This document shows, in pieces, positions 1 through 10,273 of a stretch of 64,000 nt of DNA; within the stretch, counting starts at the first letter, position 1; each line of letters opens with the position of its first letter. The DNA comes from Bursaphelenchus xylophilus. Taxonomy: Eukaryota > Nematoda > Chromadorea > Rhabditida > Aphelenchoididae. Location of the stretch: positions 5,518,001-5,582,000 of the forward strand of contig CAJFCV020000003.1 in NCBI GenBank assembly GCA_904066235.2, read 5' to 3'. Below the pieces are notes generated by a model. That model was not told the DNA's origin. It was given only the letters and a program-made list of their open reading frames with translations, and did no database searches. A program made the translations under genes and the position numbers.

Positions 1-2
1 AG

Positions 3-131
3 ACGAGCAAAGGCACCACTGAGAAAGTGGTCAGTGCCGAGGAGATCGTTCTGGTCGCGGCCAATACGTTTGGCCTTTCTCAGGCCGTGCGCTTTGGCCA
101 AGAGAACGGGAAGTGGAATCGGTCCGGCTGA
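3..131 (+). CDS. 3' end of an unidentified gene (partial)
   Basis: A reading frame is open from the window edge to a TGA at 129-131 and gives a 42-residue C-terminus that includes the segment VSAEEIVLVAANTFGLSQAV. Codons favour G or C in the third position, unlike the AT-rich DNA that follows, and an AATAAA-like signal lies about 35 bases after the stop. I do not recognise the family. The opposite strand is also open across these bases, so the strand assignment is an inference resting on the stop and the poly(A)-like signal. Confidence 0.35.
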   Translation, partial: TSKGTTEKVVSAEEIVLVAANTFGLSQAVRFGQENGKWNRSG

Positions 132-180
132 GTAGCCGACCTACCCGGCGGGCAATCAAGTGCAACATAATAAATGGGTG

Positions 181-196
181 GCGGAGCCGGCTCCGC
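181..196. repeat. perfect 16-base GC palindrome in the presumed 3' flank
   Basis: GCGGAGCCGGCTCCGC is its own reverse complement and is followed by a T-rich run. In RNA it could form a tight hairpin just after the stop and poly(A)-like signal of the preceding partial gene. It does not match the histone 3' stem-loop. Confidence 0.4.
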
Positions 197-1021
197 ATAA
201 TTTTTCTTATTCTCTGAATCTCGGGTCTAAATCAAGTTATGATCTCAATTTCCTAGCCATATGTGACTTTTAAAAGTATGTGTTCAAACATTTAATCCTA
301 TTTAACTTATGCATTGTAAATATACTCTGAGCTTGCTTTTACTCATATCCACACAGTCCATATTATTGATCGGTTGCAATTACCAATTCCAAGCCAAATA
401 CATATAACAAGTCTTTTTCAAATTTGACTACCGTTTGTTACAAGCTTTACGCCCTCCAAAAAGATATTTGCATAGTATAAATGTCGTAATAGTTGCTAAT
501 CATAGTCTTTGAATCACATTTAGTCCGCGTTCCTATAACATCGGCTGATACGAGTTTACTGTATTCTGTTATGTTCATATCAACCATACAATAACGGTTA
601 ATACATTTCTTCCCATTTTCTGTGTACATTTTCGTTGTTGCCTTGTTTTTTGTTTGTATAGACTTTATGCGCATTAATAAATTTTTGAATATGATGGCTG
701 ATAAAATAGAAAAAATTGCAATAAGTCTAATCTAAATCATCGACTGTCAGAATCTACCAAATTTGAATAAAACTTTTGATCATGATTTAATATTAGGATT
801 TATAACAATACAAAGATGAAGAAATACGCGTATCAAGTGGGGGTAAACACACTATTACAAAGATCCGGGGGTAAAATTAAAAACACCAAAACCAACAACC
901 CCCTTCGAGTCTCGTTTGGGTACGCAAAGGTCCGCTGAAATAAAAGGTCCGGTGGAAAAAAGAGTTGACCATCCTGATTTCGAAAATGACAGCGCGAGTC
1001 ACTTTGGTTATGCTTGGTCGT

Positions 1022-1277
1022 GACCTAGCTCGTGAGCTAGTTCAGGTATGCCTCTCCAAAAGCGTTAAAGTTCGGTCAACGTCATGAATCCATCATGAAA
1101 TCTATGTTTTTTGGGAAAAACAAGTTAGCTCGCGCTCGCGACCTAGGTCGCGAGCTTGGTAACGACCTGACCTAAAGAAAGGGTCTTGACCATCATAGTC
1201 AAGCATTGAGATCATTTTCGGGTAATTTTTGGCAACCTCCTTGACCTCGGTCACGACCTAGATCGCGAGCTAGCAAA
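1022..1277. repeat. three spaced GACCTAG/CTAGGTC palindromes
   Basis: Near-identical palindromic blocks start at 1022, 1140 and 1255, so the spacing is 118 and 115 bases. The middle one, GCTCGCGACCTAGGTCGCGAGC at about 1133-1154, is a perfect palindrome longer than 20 bases; the outer two are one-arm variants. The DNA between them is only weakly similar, so this is either a very old tandem repeat of about 116 bases or spaced protein-binding sites. Confidence 0.5.
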
Positions 1278-1805
1278 GTGCAGAAAAAATGGACTTGATT
1301 TTCGAAAATGAGCAACCTCCAAAACCCCTAAATCTAAATGTTAGAAAAATTTTAAAAACTTACTTTTTAACATTACCACATAAGACAAAAGTAACAACCA
1401 GAAAAAAACCCGAAGTTAATAACGGTCAGTCTATTCAGTTGGTTCAGATGATAATTCTAAGCCTTAACTACGATTTTGCCCGGTTCCGGAAGTGTCCAAA
1501 TTCCGGAAATGTCTTGACGCGGTTTCGACAGAAAATGGTTAGCCAAACAAGTGAACTGATAGCGAAGTGGCTAGCCAAGGACCTCGGCCGGTGAGTGTTC
1601 AAACACCACAGGCGGTATGAAAAAATTCAAAAATTTACATTTATGCTTGACTCTGTAAAATAAAAATTGACCCAGGGGGGGGGGGATTTAATACCCGCTA
1701 GCTGTTGTGCAGTTAGAGTATGGTTTTTTGTCGACATTTAAGTAATCTAAGAGATGCTTTAGTACACGCTGATTACCCCGAATAAGAAAAAGATTTTTGA
1801 CATAC

Positions 1806-1971
1806 CCTGCATATTTGGGGCCGCATTTCCTGTCTCATTACCAAACACATTATATATCAAGACGGCGTCTTTTCTCCATTCCAACGAAACTTTTGTCGCT
1901 TCCGGATCAGTTTCCACGCCGCAAGGGAGAGTGATCGGTTGCTGGATCCTGGCCCAGGCGGTCTTAATCAT
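1806..1971 (-). CDS. isolated exon encoding part of an immunoglobulin-like domain
   Basis: Read on the minus strand, this 166-base stretch follows a GTTTTAG acceptor and ends at a GTATG donor (phase 0 to phase 1). It encodes the first half of an Ig fold: the B-strand pattern ITLPCGVETDP, the C-strand SLEWRKDAVLIYNVF, then NETG and NMQ. An LPC cysteine followed some 15 residues later by the core Trp is typical of V-set-like Ig domains of cell-adhesion and receptor proteins. The second cysteine (D-x-G-x-Y-x-C) would be in the next exon, which I could not find before the window edge. Likely one exon of a long-intron Ig-superfamily gene; the exact family is unknown. Confidence 0.5.
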
Positions 1972-3985
1972 CTAAAACTTTAAAAAATTTTCTGATTAAA
2001 ATATTATTGTATGACCCGGACGTTCTGTATGACTTCTTAAAGCCGGAGTTCTATATTTTGGAGACACGTTTCGTCAAAACAATTAAAAAATAAACAAAAT
2101 AAAAAAGATTGGCTGGGTTTGGACGAACCATAAGGGCCCTTCAACTGCAGAAATCCTTTAAAAAATTTGAATATGGCTGCAGAAGACGGACGGGCAAGTT
2201 TAGGTCCCGGGCTGGCAGTCCATCTCATCGGAGCGCGGAACAAAAGGTTAAAGGGCGATTAATCAGAGCCGGTGTGGAGGCCTCTCTCCGGCCGCGCTCG
2301 TTGCCCGACCCCTTCTCGGATGGCCTTATTTTTTGCGGTTTTAAACCACAAGACAATAGTGCCTAAGGGCATTCAGAAGAACAGGCGTCGTTATGCGTCT
2401 TCTTTTCTCTCGTTTGGCTTTGGACAACCAAGATTTTCATTCCGGTTTATTTGGATACCGGAAGGAACAACGTCAAGCTTTCCACCGACAACGTTTACAT
2501 TTTTACAGTATGACCACAGTATTTCACTATTCCAATTTGCACGAAAGAAGGAGACTTCCTGAAACGATCAGTACAATGGTACTAATTGTAGCCACATAAA
2601 CAAAAAACAATGTAATTACTACAATTTCCCAATTATAATATCATCTTCTCTCTTTTGCGAAAGGATTTGTACAAAAATAAATATGCATTGTAGTAGGGAG
2701 AAAAATAAGTCGACGTAAAAAAGAACGCGTCGCGACTTTTCGGGTCGACGACTGTTCGGGTCAACTCAAAATCGACCTGTACGAGGCATATGACAGGCGG
2801 AGACCCGCAAAAAATTGTACGAGGTACGTACAAGGCCTGAAAAAGCCGTTGGATGCTCGGCGAACGGTCGACGAAGGTTCGGCGAAGACTCGGCGAAGAT
2901 TATCAGTGACTACTTCTTCTAACTTTTTCCTGTCAGAAAAAGGCTTGTGGCGTGGCTCAGGTACAATCCCTAGCCTGGGCAAAGTAATTTGTTCACGAGC
3001 TCGGTGTCAAAAAATCGGCTTTTCTTAAAACGCGGTTTGGTACACTTTGAAGGTCTAACATAACAGATGGCGGACATCATTAAAATCGGTATCCTAGAAT
3101 TAAACGAGAATTGGGCGACTAAATCACCACTAGACAGAACATTCGCTTACTCTGGTCTTGCCCAAAGTTACCATATCACAGATTACTGTAACACTTTTTC
3201 TTAAAAAGATATAACCTAATCAAGAAAACGGAGCGATATTTTTGCGTAAATCGAGCTCAGGTCTGTTTTCGACCAGGTAGAACATCCTTGTAATTACGAC
3301 CTAAAAAAGATCTAAAAATTTTTAAAAAATCCGGAGAAGGCATGTCTTAAAAAAATTCCAGAGAACATAGCCATGTTATCTTATAATAGGCAAAATGACA
3401 GACCATCATGAGAATTCCTTCGATATGTTTACTGAAGTAATATCGGTGTAACGACTAAGAGTCGACTTGATTTAATTTAAATCATGGCACTGTAACGGCT
3501 TCGCTAACTTAACAGTAGTTATCCGAGTAATCGCATAAAAATGTCATCATATTACATGGGCCTCACTTTATGGCCAACGTTGGGCGGTTTAAAATATTCA
3601 TATCGAAAAAAGTTTTGCGTTTCGAATTTCGGCGAGCCAACTGACAGCCGGCCAAGTTCGGTAGCTCTTTTCTCCATGTGATATTATCTCAAGTGAGGCC
3701 TTTCAAAGTTCAAACAATTAAGGAAAGAATTCTATTTTTTAAAAAACGACTGCACTTCGTTATGTTCGGTAGATCCTTGAAATTTAATCTTTTAAAACCA
3801 TTATTGAGTCTGTTCTGGATATTTCATTTTCTTACTTGGATGAGCTGTTTCTCCACATGTACACATAGTATCTGGCCTGTTTGCCTAAAATTAAATTCGA
3901 ATACATAAAAGAGAGGCATAATTTGAACCAAAATCTTCTGGAGAGCCCCACCCTTTCTTGACACCATTTCAGGGTTTCTCTTTTT
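1972..3985. other. intergenic, no convincing gene
   Basis: Only short ORFs without splice support. It holds one copy of a dispersed repeat (about 2720-2900) and a GCC-N4-GGC palindrome at 2361-2370. Confidence 0.5.
2720..2900 (+). repeat. dispersed repeat, copy 1 (TTCGGGT / CGGCGAAGACTCGGCG type)
   Basis: Contains repeated TTCGGGTC words (TTTTCGGGTCGACGACTG, TGTTCGGGTCAAC) and the phrase CGGCGAAGACTCGGCGAAG near 2880-2898. The same words recur in reverse-complement orientation near 14,090-14,250, so this is a diverged family with at least two copies in the window. Element type unknown. Confidence 0.4.
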
Positions 3986-4558
3986 ACAAGGAAAGTACTT
4001 CTATGGGGTGTGGAATTACCGGTCAAGATATATATCAAAAAATTCGCAAAAAATTTCTGATTCAGAATATATAAAAATTAGCTGCCTAATTTTGGTCTAT
4101 TAACGAGTTTTATCAATAAATGTATTTCTCGAGGAAACAAATCTGCGGCAACAAAAGCGAGCTCGGTCTCTTCCCTCGGAAGAGAGCGGTGTGGCCGAGT
4201 GGTTAGAGCGCTAGATTGGGAATCCGAAGGGGACGGGTTCGATTCTTTTTGCCACACTAGAACCCATTTTTTACATTGGAACTACTTTTAAGGTGTAGTT
4301 GTAATCCAATTTGATATTTTAAGGCTTGTCAAGGCCTCAAAATTTATTTTAGCACAAAACAAAATTTTTTTATTGGTAAAAACACGGTCAAAAAGACACT
4401 TGCATTGTGTCGCGAGAAAACTTCTGAGGACAAAAACATGTCATCAGACCAAAATTAGGCAGCTAATTTATATATATTCTGAATCAGAAAATTTTTGCGA
4501 ATTTTTTGATATATATCTCGACCGGTAATTCCACACCCCATAGAAGTACTTTCCTTGT
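3986..4558. mobile_element. foldback element with about 113-base inverted repeats
   Basis: The left arm (3986-4098) and the right arm (4446-4558) are reverse complements with only about 3 mismatches in 113 bases. They enclose a roughly 347-base loop that carries a tRNA-like sequence. This is the structure of a non-autonomous foldback/MITE-type element or a recent inverted duplication. The arms start ACAAGGAAAG and end CTTTCCTTGT. I see no clear target-site duplication and no transposase ORF. The near-identity of the arms implies recent origin or gene conversion. Confidence 0.7.
4189..4258 (+). tRNA. tRNA-like sequence, probably degenerate (GGG in anticodon position)
   Basis: GTGTGGC (4189-4195) pairs perfectly with GCCACAC (4251-4257) as an acceptor stem. 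It is followed by a Ser/Leu-type D-arm core (GGCCGAGTGGTTAGAGCG) and, near the 3' end, a GGTTCGATTC T-loop core. An anticodon loop TTGGGAA would place GGG (Pro) in the anticodon. The anticodon and T stems pair poorly, and one or two bases sit between the T stem and the acceptor, so it is more likely a pseudogene or tRNA-derived element than a working tRNA. It sits in the loop of the foldback element. Confidence 0.4.
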
Positions 4559-5678
4559 TAGAATTGTTTTTCTAATCACAGGAATTGGGAGATCGTTCCG
4601 GGCTTGATATACTCAAGCACATTAGGCGTGATGTCGACATTATATTATGTATAATGGGGTTAGCGATGCCGTTTTCACTACTTCCTCTCGATTCCTCAAG
4701 TTTATTCTCTTAAGCATTTTCTCATGTTTAAACTTGGGCTGGTCAAGTTCCTGAGGGCATGGCTAGGTTTGGTGGAAAATTAATTGGCCTCTGGGCATAT
4801 GACTAGTTCAAGTGGACAAATATAAGCATTGTGTCCACAAAACTTCTTGAAATTGCCAAGGAGATTTAGGTTCAAGAATTATTCAAATATTCCAGAGAGA
4901 AGCTTTTGTTGTAAAAGTCCCAAGAAAGCCGGCCAAACTTGTTAAGGGACTTCGAAAGTCTTGTTCTGTACTTTTACACGGTTTACAAACAAGGCCGGGA
5001 GGAATTCGGGAAGTTCGGGAAAGACTTTTAATGGAAATCGAATGAGTAAACATTGGGTATGTGTAATCGTATCTGGTCCTTGTGATTTTCGGACTTAATT
5101 ACTGGCCTACGGGGTTGAGCCCTTCGATTCCACTTCATGTTTCTTATCTAAGCTTTATGACGGTGCTGCTTTTTTGATCGAGGTTCTAAAAAGGTTATGC
5201 ACATGAACCTTTCCTAGATATATTTGAAATGCCGCTGAATTCGGGATTTTTTTGCATTTATCAATTTGAGAATCGTTTAATATTTCTTTTCCTGTTCGTA
5301 GATGCGGAATGGCAGGATTCTGGTGGCGAGTTGGCCCGGAAAGTGCGCTTCCCGGTGACTTTTAATAGGCATCGGGTAGCCTGTCCCCTTTCCTGTCTTC
5401 CCATTTCTTTAAGCAGATATCACATCCCCAAGACAGGAAGCGCGGCAAGGCACCGAAAACGGCGGGTCGTTCCACGAACTGAACTTACCGTTCTCTTGGT
5501 TTCCTCCCCTTGTCCTGGAACTTGTGATTGTGGGTTTGTGCGTGGGCTTTGCATCTGACTTGTCATCGTAACAAGAACTGTTTCCACAACAATGGAGCCG
5601 GCGGTTTTATTATGACTTTCGTATTTTGGAGCTGTTAAAATTGCATTTTCCGCCAATTTATTTGCATTTCGGCATCCA
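4559..5678. other. intergenic, no convincing gene
   Basis: Short ORFs on both strands (for example 5229-5558) have neither splice support nor family signal. The right end is probably the 3' untranslated region of the minus-strand gene ending at 5679. Confidence 0.45.
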
Positions 5679-6171
5679 TCAAAACACCGGGATACAAGCC
5701 TTGGTCTGAATTCCGGCGCCCACTTGAAGCCCGAGGCTGAGAATCTCGTCGACGGATACATTCTCGAGATGCTCGACTTTCACATGCTAGAAACGGCGCC
5801 CCCAAGTTGTTTCGCCCCACCAACCACGCACTCTTTGTTTATCACCGCTTCTGGAGAGTGGTTCAGAAGGATTTGCATAACTCACCTGAGGCTCGAGCTC
5901 AGCCACATCATCTTTGATAGTCGGTTTTGTCTGGAAACAAGGTCGATTAAGGTCCTCTTCTACCTTTTCTCTCAAAACTTGCGGTAGTAGTGGATCCACA
6001 ATTAATTATTCTTTGAAGATCAGTGTTGAAACTTTCGAAAAGAAGTCCTAAAACCCGCCTTTTCCGCAAAACCGCTTCCTGAGTAGGATCTGTTTGTTTG
6101 TTTTTTATAGTCATGCTATTAAATATAGATCGAGACCCATGTCCAGTTATACGCTTAATGACGTTATTCAA
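5679..6171 (-). CDS. small unidentified gene, frame broken or splice unresolved
   Basis: The last two exons are well supported. One runs from about 5999 to 5886 and encodes LREKVEEDLNRPCFQTKP and then IKDDVAELEPQ before a GTGAGT donor. The other, 5786-5679, follows a TTTCTAG acceptor, continues in phase as HVKVEHLENVSVDEILSLGL and ends 15 residues later with TGA at 5681-5679. Upstream, a second open frame starts with ATG at 6171 and encodes a basic, mitochondrial-presequence-like start (NNVIKRITGHGSRSIFNSM) and then RKRRVLGLLFESFNTDL. The two frames overlap near 6000-5960 and are not joined by any good intron; a weak one (donor after 6033, acceptor ending near 5981) would restore phase. Either the intron is unusual, or there is a one-base error or mutation. 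Product not recognised. Its start is 81 bp from the divergent receptor gene at 6253. Confidence 0.45.
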
Positions 6172-6252
6172 TGTGCGGTTAAGAGCGTATTATTAACTTA
6201 ACGGCGTCTACGTTCACTTCGAACACCTTACTTATCCGTAAATATTGCAGCC

Positions 6253-7747
6253 ATGACAGAAGCATCGGAGCCAGATGCCTTGAATCTGACGGATCTGTTG
6301 ACACCGTCTCCTCCGATCATATCACTACCCATCCTTGAGGCATCCGTTTTGATGACTGTTGTGGCCTTCCTCGCCTTGGTCATCAATCTATATTTGCTGA
6401 ATGTAAGTGCACAATAACTTTGTTATCATCTGCTTTCAGTGCTCGCGTTTTCTCCGGAAACCAATTGGTGTTAACCTCCGGCTTTGTGTCAGTTTGACAG
6501 CTTCCAATGCGGCTTGTGCCCAGTTTTATATATTAAGCAATGTCATCAATGTTCTCCTTCCCGCAGCCATGAATTCCGATGGTGTTATATCAAACTGTTT
6601 CACTATTCTGATAGAAGTAAGTGTCGTCAATCTGATTGCATTGGATTTGGTTACAGATTCTGAAGATTGGAACTTTCTTCGCATCAGTTTTTACACTCCT
6701 GTCATTGGCTCTAAATCATTACGTTGGAGTGGTTTATCCCCTCAGGCGACATGCAATTACCTCAAAGACTGTGCGAATAGCCATCACACTAGCTCATTGC
6801 GTTCCAATTATGGCATTTTTGGTTCTTTTTACAGTGGTTCCGGGTGGTTTCAGGGCTGGGAAACCTTTCGCTTTCTTTTCGAAACAAGGATGCCAAGGCG
6901 GGAATATCTTCAGTGAGTTCTTCTGAATTATAAATCACATACTATAAACAACTCAAACAGTTTAATTCCTGCTTTCAGAGCGGTTCTCAGTAAGGATAGC
7001 CATTGCTTTGCCCTTCATTGTATTTGTTTTGATAATCTCGGCACTGTACATTCATATATTAATTCACATGCATTCTAATACATCTGACCCCATCTTGGCT
7101 AGTGCGCATACGAAAGCCAAGAAGAACTCGAACAGACGTTTGTTGAGCACAATAATGCTCCTGGTTGGATCAGCAGTGTTGGGTATGGAATTCTGATGAG
7201 ATTTAAGAAAAATTATCTTTTACTTGACATTATGACAACCAGTTATTAATTTCATTGATTTAGGATGGCTTCCAACACTAATGCAATACATCTTGTTTTG
7301 TTCCGGCTGCATATTTCAGCTTCAACTGACACATGCATTCTATGTTAGTGTGATCTCTCAGTTAGTGAACGTGCTCAAACTTTTGGCAGATGCTTTTATT
7401 TATGCAAATCGCCTAATTGAGATTAGATATGCTATGTGGATATTTCATCGAAAAATCCTAGGCGGGATTCCAGGTGAGTAAATGCCGTGATTCAAGCTCG
7501 TTTAATGTACATATTAGTTTGCTACTTATGAGTTTTTGGCCATTAATATTAAAAAAACTTTCTTTTTACAGGTATCCGAAATAAGTCAGCCCAAGTTGAG
7601 CCTCCGGCAGAATTCGCTCGCTATATCAAGAGTACTACTGCATATCACACTCTAACAAGTACAACCCGATTAATGAATAAGCGAAACAACTCTGCAGACT
7701 TCAATGAAGCCAATGGCAGTTTAAATAAGGCCCTTGTTAAGACGTAA
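6253..7747 (+). CDS. rhodopsin-like orphan GPCR with atypical DRY and NPxxY motifs
   Basis: Six exons (6253-6402, 6440-6616, 6657-6912, 6979-7182, 7264-7473, 7572-7747) give 390 residues. The chain shows seven hydrophobic segments: [18 protein letters not shown] (TM1), [16 protein letters not shown] (TM2), [20 protein letters not shown] (TM3), [20 protein letters not shown] (TM4), [20 protein letters not shown] (TM5), [20 protein letters not shown] (TM6) and a TM7 ending [13 protein letters not shown]. The TM3 end reads [11 protein letters not shown] where most class A receptors have DRY, and TM7 lacks Pro before Tyr. WLP in TM6 is kept. The ligand is not predictable. The start was chosen because it is the first ATG in frame and leaves a short extracellular N-terminus with an NLT glycosylation site. 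Introns are 36-98 bases long. Confidence 0.75.
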
Positions 7748-7991
7748 AAGTTGACGAGAAAGTCTCTTCCTACAGATCTCACGGTTTATGGAACCGAAAA
7801 CTCGGAATTGAGTCGACGTATTATGTGCCATTTAGGAGTTATATCCACAACCAATTAAACGAATAAAAAAGAAATTATTTTGCGATACGATAAAAGAGCG
7901 ATACATCAAAGAAAAACAAGGAAAGCAGGTCATATGACCCAGATATAAACAAGATTTGTGTTCAAGAATCGGAATCAGATTCTCAGAATTG

Positions 7992-9083
7992 ATGACTAGC
8001 CTAGCGTGTGTCTTTCTAGGTAAGTACAGCAAGGAGAACACTACGATCTTGCAGCCTTTCTCCCGGTGATATGCCAGTCTGCATATTTTGGTGTGTATCT
8101 AGGGGATCTGACTGACAATGACAAGATCCTTGCAAAAGCATACATCGCTAATCGCACAGTTGTGCAATTGAGTAACGTCAACATCTCGGAAGGTAAATAG
8201 ATTGATGATTTAAAGTAACCCATCCTTAAGGACTAAAGTATTCCTTCATTCTTCAACGCGGAGATGAAACGGAGAAGGTAAAAAAACTGTATGTCGTACA
8301 AGGGAAAGGAAGGAAAGCGTTCTCAAAGCGAGTGTAGGTCTTCAATAAAAAACCAACAACACTTTAGTAAGGAAGATACAGAAGTCCCTGCTGATGGCCG
8401 CCTGGTTCTCAGAATTCCTAAAGGAATTGAGAACTGGGAGAAGCTGGGGGTCTTTGACGAGGATAAACAGGTAAACGCGATACTGTAGCGTCGCAGCGTG
8501 ATGTTCAAAAATTTCAGACCGTCGTAGCCAGTATTACTCTTGACAAACCGGCCCCAGAGCCATACTGTTGTTTACAGTCTTCTGAAAATAGAGGAGTTAT
8601 TGGGAAACATTACAATGTTTCAACCGGGCCTGTCACGATCTTGGACTCACACACCTTCCGAATCCCACAATTCGCCTTCGATGGCACAAAGGCGCCAGGT
8701 AAGTGACATATGGATAAAACCTCAATACGATACTCATTAGATGGTTGGATATTTGCCGGAAAAGGACCTGTGAACCAAGAGACGGGACATAAATTGCAAA
8801 TCCTTGGACGAGATGAGGAAAGGTAAGAAAAAAGTTGAAAAAACAAATCTCGTTTAGTCATTGTGCTCTTCATGAACAATATGTGGGGAACACTGAACTA
8901 ATCGCTCGTCTTCCACCAAACGTTTCTGTCTATGACATAAATTATTTCGCGGTATTCTGTTATCAATACGACGTAGACTTCGGTCATTTGGATGTAAATC
9001 TAACCCCAGAACACAACCCTCTTCCAGCTTATATTCCCCCAATTTCATCTGAACCACTCATACTGCCTAAGAAATGTGACTAA
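7992..9083 (+). CDS. secreted protein with two DM13 domains
   Basis: Seven exons (7992-8019, 8055-8192, 8231-8333, 8368-8470, 8518-8698, 8741-8822, 8858-9083) encode 286 residues. A signal peptide (MTSLACVFLAFLPVICQS) is followed by two tandem copies of the DM13 pattern. Copy one opens YFGVYLGDLTDNDKILAKAY and closes DGRLVLRIPKGIENWEKLGV. Copy two has HTFRIPQFAFDG, DGWIFAGKGP and ELIARLPPNVSVYDINYFAV, then DVDFGHL. The DM13 (electron-transfer-like) fold is known from Skeletor and nematode extracellular proteins; a redox or matrix cross-linking role is family-based inference. Copy two carries the Cys-containing YFAVFCYQYDVDFGH end typical of the domain; copy one ends earlier. The gene follows the orphan GPCR by 244 bp on the same strand and converges on the COX6C-like gene. 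Confidence 0.8.
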
Positions 9084-9180
9084 TCTCAAAATAAGAAAGC
9101 CGTTCAAATAAAGTATATTTTTACGAGAAAACATACGAATAATTCCTTTTTTATTTCTAACTCAAGAAAAGATCTATCAT

Positions 9181-9578
9181 TTACTTGGCGAGAACTCCTG
9201 GTTGCTTTAGACGGTAACTCTCTGGCTTGGCAATGGCCCTGTAGGCAAAGACATCATCGTAGATAGCCTGGAATAGCATTATTAGACCATTCTCCGCTAA
9301 GGTTAACTTTTCTAAATAACAAAAAGCAATTTAACACTTACCAAAGCAAACGCGGAAACGACAAAGATAGAAGCACCAATCAAATAAGTGTTGAATTTGC
9401 GCTGGAGTTCACCATAAACAACTCCGTACGAGTGCTGGGGAATAGGCAAATAGTCAAGGGTAATTGGTGGGCCAGGGTTCACAATCTCATGATGTCCACC
9501 AGAGGCTTGACGCTTAGATTGAATGCGAGTCAGACGAGAAATAGCGGTGGATACGCGGAGACGCGCCACAAAACTCAT
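9181..9578 (-). CDS. small mitochondrial inner-membrane protein, COX6C-like
   Basis: Two exons (9578-9342 and 9267-9181, with a 74-base intron between them) give 107 residues. The N-terminus MSFVARLRVSTAISRLTRIQ is rich in Arg and Ser and poor in acidic residues, as in mitochondrial presequences. A single membrane segment (TYLIGASIFVVSAFALAIY) is followed by a short tail, DDVFAYRAIAKPESYRLKQP, then GVLAK. One membrane span followed by a Tyr/Arg-rich tail of about 25 residues resembles cytochrome c oxidase subunit 6C, but the similarity is in layout more than in exact residues. Other small respiratory-chain subunits remain possible. Confidence 0.65.
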
Positions 9579-10273
9579 GGTCCTAAAATAACAACAATTT
9601 TAATTATTCAATTATAAAACATATGTCATACACAGAGATATAAACATAAAAATACAAACGGATATCTCTATGAAATGTGTAAACTCACGTATACGTATAC
9701 TCAAGTTGCAGCGAAATGCCACGAACGGACGAAGTGTCATTATTGAATTATTGGATTCTTAATTTTGTAAAAGAGATTTTAGTTCTAAAAATTTTAGATG
9801 TTTCGTTTTAGTCTACACTATATGTAGATATAGTGAGTGTCTGGTATTTATGTAGATATAGTGTGTGTCTGGTGTAATTAATTTTTATTACGGATTATTT
9901 TCGTTTGTATTTCTGCAAAAAACGTCACAAGCTTTCTATAAAAACAGGCAACAACATGTTATTTTGGTTGCGTTTTTTATCCTGCTCTTTAGAGGCAACC
10001 TCTGAGTGGTACTTCTTATTTATCAGCCGATTAATGACCGAAACTTGTTTATTAAATCCGCATGCGTTTTTTTTCTGGGGAAGAACGGTGAACGCCTCCG
10101 TGCAGGAAATAAAGGGGACACGCGAAGTTTAGGATCAGGTGATGGGGTCAGAAGAGCTCTTTAATTTTTGTGTGTTTTGACCTGATTTTGTCAGTTGGCT
10201 GGCTGTGAGGAGGAGGATGCGGCTCTTACCTAAACATTTCTTGCAGACATATTTTGGAATATACTCAGATGTC
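9579..10273. other. divergent intergenic region between COX6C-like gene and ETFRF1
   Basis: About 700 bases between two head-to-head small mitochondrial genes. It contains a 28-base tandem duplication (9821-9873). An ATG at 10217 is in frame with ETFRF1 but is followed by a splice-acceptor-like TTCTTGCAG, so the downstream ATG at 10274 was preferred. No other gene was seen. Confidence 0.5.
9821..9873. repeat. 28-base direct tandem repeat, two copies
   Basis: TATGTAGATATAGTGAGTGT followed by CTGGT at 9821-9845 recurs with one base changed at 9849-9873. Confidence 0.7.

Larger units (their letters stand above)
132..1805. other. intergenic, no convincing gene
   Basis: AT-rich DNA with short chance ORFs only. 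It contains the palindrome at 181-196, a cluster of palindromic GACCTAG...CGCGAG blocks (1022-1277) and a run of G near 1675-1685. No splice-bounded coding exon was found on either strand. Confidence 0.5.

Noticed and set aside
1670..1686. Run of about 11-12 G
   Set aside because: Simple homopolymer with no associated feature.
5229..5558. 109-codon plus ORF and overlapping minus ORF 5420-5761
   Set aside because: No family signal; the minus ORF overlaps, in another frame, the supported last exon of the gene ending at 5679.
6407..6916. 169-codon plus ORF starting in the first intron of the orphan GPCR
   Set aside because: It reads through introns; the spliced model gives continuous membrane segments.
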